From Pseudomonadota bacterium (lineage in GTDB: Bacteria; Pseudomonadota; Gammaproteobacteria; Acidithiobacillales; Acidithiobacillaceae): a stretch of DNA of 8,429 bases. The notes beneath the pieces were generated by a model that saw only the letters and a list, made by a program, of their open reading frames with translations, was not told the origin of the DNA and did not search any database. Location of the stretch: assembly GCA_021827445.1 (NCBI GenBank), contig JAKAVW010000124.1:1-8429 (forward strand). The letters are read 5' to 3'. The position numbers were made by a program, and so were the translations under genes. Shown piece after piece: positions 6,957-8,429 of this stretch (position 1 is the stretch's first letter; each line of letters begins with the position of its first letter).

Positions 6957-7695
6957 AAACTGGGAGCAATTCGGCAGGCAGGACCCCTATTACGGGGTGA
7001 TTACCCATGACAAGTATCGTCAGGAAAATCTCTCCGCCGAGCGTAGGCACGAGTTCTTTGCATCGGGCGTGGCCCATATGGAGGCTGTGCTCTCCACTGT
7101 GCGGCAGCACCTGGATGCGGAGTTTACGCTAAAACGGGCGCTGTACTTTGGCTGCGGAGTGGGCAGACTGCTCATTCCACTGGCCCGCATCGCTGAAGAG
7201 GCGACGGGTGTGGACGTTTCCGACGCGATGCTGGAAGAGGCCCGCAAGAACTGTGCGGCGCAGTCCGTCCAGAATGTGCGGCTGCTCAAATCCGACGATG
7301 CGCTGTCGTTATTGGATGGCACCTACGACTTCATCCATTCGTTTATCGTGTTTCAGCATATTCCGGTGCAGCGGGGCGAGCGCATTTTTGCACAATTGCT
7401 GACGCGACTGGCTCCCGGCGGCATCGGGGTGATCCACTTCAAGTACGGTCAGGATTTTGAATACCGGAAGTTGCATACCTGGTTGGACCGGCATGTACCC
7501 GGCGGTGGCAACCTGCTCAATCTCAGTAAAGGCCGCAAGTTCTCGGCGCCTCGCATGCAGATGTACACCTATGATCTCAATGTGCTCTGCGCCCTGCTCC
7601 AGAAGGCCGGCATCGCCAATTTCTTCACGACCTTCGAGAATCATGGTGGTAACTTGGGAGTGATGCTGTATTTTCAGCGACCCGCCGCACCTTGA
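6937..7695 (+). CDS. Class I SAM-dependent methyltransferase, probably 5'-truncated
   Basis: About 252 residues if it begins at TTG 6937 (CGAGG at 6928-6932, only 4 bases away, is a weak ribosome site); GTG 6997 is an alternative. The frame is open further upstream, but that stretch is shadow of the ParE gene and has no methyltransferase character. Recognisable sequence starts at ETDKNWEQFGRQDPYY (from 6946). The SAM-binding motif I is YFGCGVGR (7144-7167), followed by GVDVSDAML with Asp at 7213-7215 as the likely ribose-binding acidic residue, and a post-motif region LLTRLAPGGIGVIHF. The acidic residue usual just before FGCG in related enzymes is Tyr here. In this setting the enzyme may O-methylate a sugar of the polysaccharide, but the acceptor cannot be read from sequence. 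The native N-terminus was probably lost when the parDE module settled upstream; translation may now depend on coupling to parE, whose stop lies at 6954-6956. Confidence 0.8.
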   Translation: MGNETDKNWEQFGRQDPYYGVITHDKYRQENLSAERRHEFFASGVAHMEAVLSTVRQHLDAEFTLKRALYFGCGVGRLLIPLARIAEEATGVDVSDAMLEEARKNCAAQSVQNVRLLKSDDALSLLDGTYDFIHSFIVFQHIPVQRGERIFAQLLTRLAPGGIGVIHFKYGQDFEYRKLHTWLDRHVPGGGNLLNLSKGRKFSAPRMQMYTYDLNVLCALLQKAGIANFFTTFENHGGNLGVMLYFQRPAAP

Positions 7696-7748
7696 TGCCT
7701 GGAATGATGGCGTATTCTTGAATGGAAGAGGATTGCGAGGGCTGGACC

Positions 7749-8048
7749 ATGCTACAAACGGTCGTAGTGTTGCCGTTTCCATTCTCGGATTTGTCACGGA
7801 ACAAATATCGGCCCGCATTGGTGTTGGCCGATGCCGGCCGTGGCGACTGGATTGCCTGCCAGATCACCAGCAATCCCTATTCCGATCCTCGTGCCCTCGC
7901 ATTGAGGGCAAAAGTAGCGGGAACATCGCCCATGCGGCGGAACGTCGCGTTGATGGGGTCCATGTATTTGAGGAGGGTGAGCATGGACCCTTTGAATTTC
8001 AGCTCGTGGATAAGCAGGGCTTTTTTGGCGCTGATATCCCGGTGGTAG
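7749..8048 (+). pseudogene. MazF/PemK-type toxin, truncated after about 52 residues with a chimeric tail
   Basis: MazF/PemK toxins are sequence-specific mRNA endonucleases. From ATG 7749, with GAGGG at 7737-7741 and 7-base spacing, residues 5-14 (VVVLPFPFSD), 21-26 (RPALVL), 31-35 (GRGDW) and 38-48 (QITSNPYSDPR) follow the family closely. They retain the Arg of the RP motif and the Thr of ITS that act in catalysis in characterised members. Similarity stops at about 7904. The remaining residues to TGA 8046-8048 are antisense to the minus-strand SCP2-like gene and do not resemble a toxin, so about half of the usual 105-120 residues is missing. No antitoxin gene is visible in the 53 bases upstream or anywhere nearby. 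Most likely a dead remnant; a residual activity cannot be excluded. Confidence 0.8.
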
Positions 8049-8287
8049 ATGCGTTGCCAGATGTCGGTGCGGGCATACACCCGCATGTTTACCTTCTGTG
8101 CGGGGCTGTCCATGATGCCTTGCGGCAGGCCGTCGCGCATGTGCAGATAGACGCTGGGATTCGGCACATCCAGCCAGCCATATTCAATGAGGGCGGTAAA
8201 GCCCTTCAGTGACTGCACGAGTTCTGCATCCTTGCTGCAGTGGGCGGCATAGTCTTCCATCCAGGGGAGACTGAGAAAGGGATGCAT
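7877..8287 (-). CDS. SCP2-like lipid/sterol-binding domain protein
   Basis: This is a 136-residue single-domain protein. The N-terminus (MHPFLSLPWMEDYAAHCSKD) and the pattern through LIEYGW, VNMRVYARTDIW and then KALLIHELKFKGSMLTLLKYMDP match the layout of SCP2 sterol-transfer domains, whose last part typically reads like 'xxGKLKVxGDxxxAL'. Such proteins bind hydrophobic ligands in a pocket; the bacterial role is mostly unknown. ATG 8285-8287 is preferred because AGGA lies 9 bases upstream of it on the minus strand; starts at about 8320 (two adjacent ATGs) and 8413 lack a visible ribosome site. The final residues (ARARGSE, stop TAG at 7877-7879) are encoded by DNA that on the other strand belongs to the MazF-like toxin, so the native C-terminus was probably replaced or slightly extended. 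It is transcribed against the rest of the window and so belongs to a different unit. The family call comes from pattern recognition. Confidence 0.65.
   Translation of the reverse strand: MHPFLSLPWMEDYAAHCSKDAELVQSLKGFTALIEYGWLDVPNPSVYLHMRDGLPQGIMDSPAQKVNMRVYARTDIWQRIYHRDISAKKALLIHELKFKGSMLTLLKYMDPINATFRRMGDVPATFALNARARGSE
7892..7910. repeat. 7-bp perfect hairpin at the toxin/SCP2 gene junction
   Basis: TGCCCTC (7892-7898) and GAGGGCA (7904-7910) form a perfect 7-bp inverted repeat around the loop GCATT. It lies precisely where homology to the MazF-like toxin ends and within the last codons of the minus-strand gene. Neither strand has the downstream T run of an intrinsic terminator, so I read it as a possible rearrangement scar rather than a proven terminator. 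Confidence 0.5.
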
Positions 8288-8403
8288 GGTGGCGATTCCT
8301 GAGCGTGTGGTCGTCATCATTATTGGCGAAAAGCAGATGCGCCGCAAAGAGTATGATCGCGGTACAGAACATCCGCGCAAGAGTACTTCGACAGGCGGGT
8401 AAA

Positions 8404-8429
8404 TTGACGTCACTCGGTTTTTGGCATAT
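8404..8429 (+). promoter_or_regulatory. Possible rightward promoter running off the window
   Basis: TTGACG at 8404-8409 is a near-consensus -35 box, and TAT begins 17 bases later at 8427, the right place for a -10 element cut off by the window edge. It would serve a gene to the right, divergent from the SCP2-like gene. The same spot contains the palindrome TGACGTCA (8405-8412). The call is weak because half of the -10 box is unseen. Confidence 0.2.

Noticed and set aside
7718..8212. 164-codon plus-strand open frame
   Set aside because: It runs across the toxin remnant out of frame and then antisense to the SCP2-like gene, with no domain of its own.
8405..8412. Palindrome TGACGTCA as a regulator binding site
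   Set aside because: A single 8-bp palindrome is expected by chance and has no partner copy in the window.

Overview
The window reads as a proteobacterial surface-polysaccharide (O-antigen/LPS or capsule type) gene cluster whose right half has been rearranged and degraded. Most genes are GC-rich; positions 481-540 count 39 G/C of 60. I cannot name the organism. A beta- or gammaproteobacterium, or an Acidithiobacillus-like lineage, fits the protein style, but this is an impression and not a measurement.

Positions 1-4472 are one very long open reading frame that enters from beyond the left edge. It encodes a multi-module glycosyltransferase. In order it has the C-terminal half of a GT4-type GT-B enzyme, a second GT-B enzyme, a third GT4-type enzyme, a predicted beta-sandwich module and a C-terminal GT-A enzyme. 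The last kilobase is much more AT-rich than the rest, as if the tail had been acquired separately. A standalone GT4 glycosyltransferase (4573-5742) follows. It is related to the third module of the large protein. Together these would add several successive sugars to a polysaccharide on the cytoplasmic side of the inner membrane.

Positions 5743-6303 hold the wreck of a GDP-D-rhamnose-type sugar nucleotide pathway. There is a GDP-mannose 4,6-dehydratase (gmd) remnant that has lost its start and its catalytic middle and carries a frameshift near the end. Three bases later comes the first 40-odd codons of an NAD-dependent reductase (rmd-like) that breaks off abruptly.

Positions 6275-6956 are a compact ParDE-type toxin-antitoxin operon with its own predicted promoter, a perfect 10-bp inverted repeat over promoter and start codon, and a 4-bp gene overlap. 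It sits exactly where the reductase is cut, and its toxin frame runs into the start of a SAM-dependent methyltransferase (about 6937-7695), itself probably 5'-truncated. The methyltransferase could have O-methylated a sugar of the same polysaccharide.

Positions 7696-8429 contain the first half of a MazF/PemK-type toxin with no visible antitoxin. It meets a minus-strand SCP2-like lipid-binding protein (7877-8287) tail to tail at a short hairpin. In outline, the left half looks functional for glycan assembly. The right half is a scar zone with broken nucleotide-sugar genes, toxin-antitoxin modules and chimeric gene ends. I see no RNA genes, CRISPR array, complete insertion sequence or attachment site.
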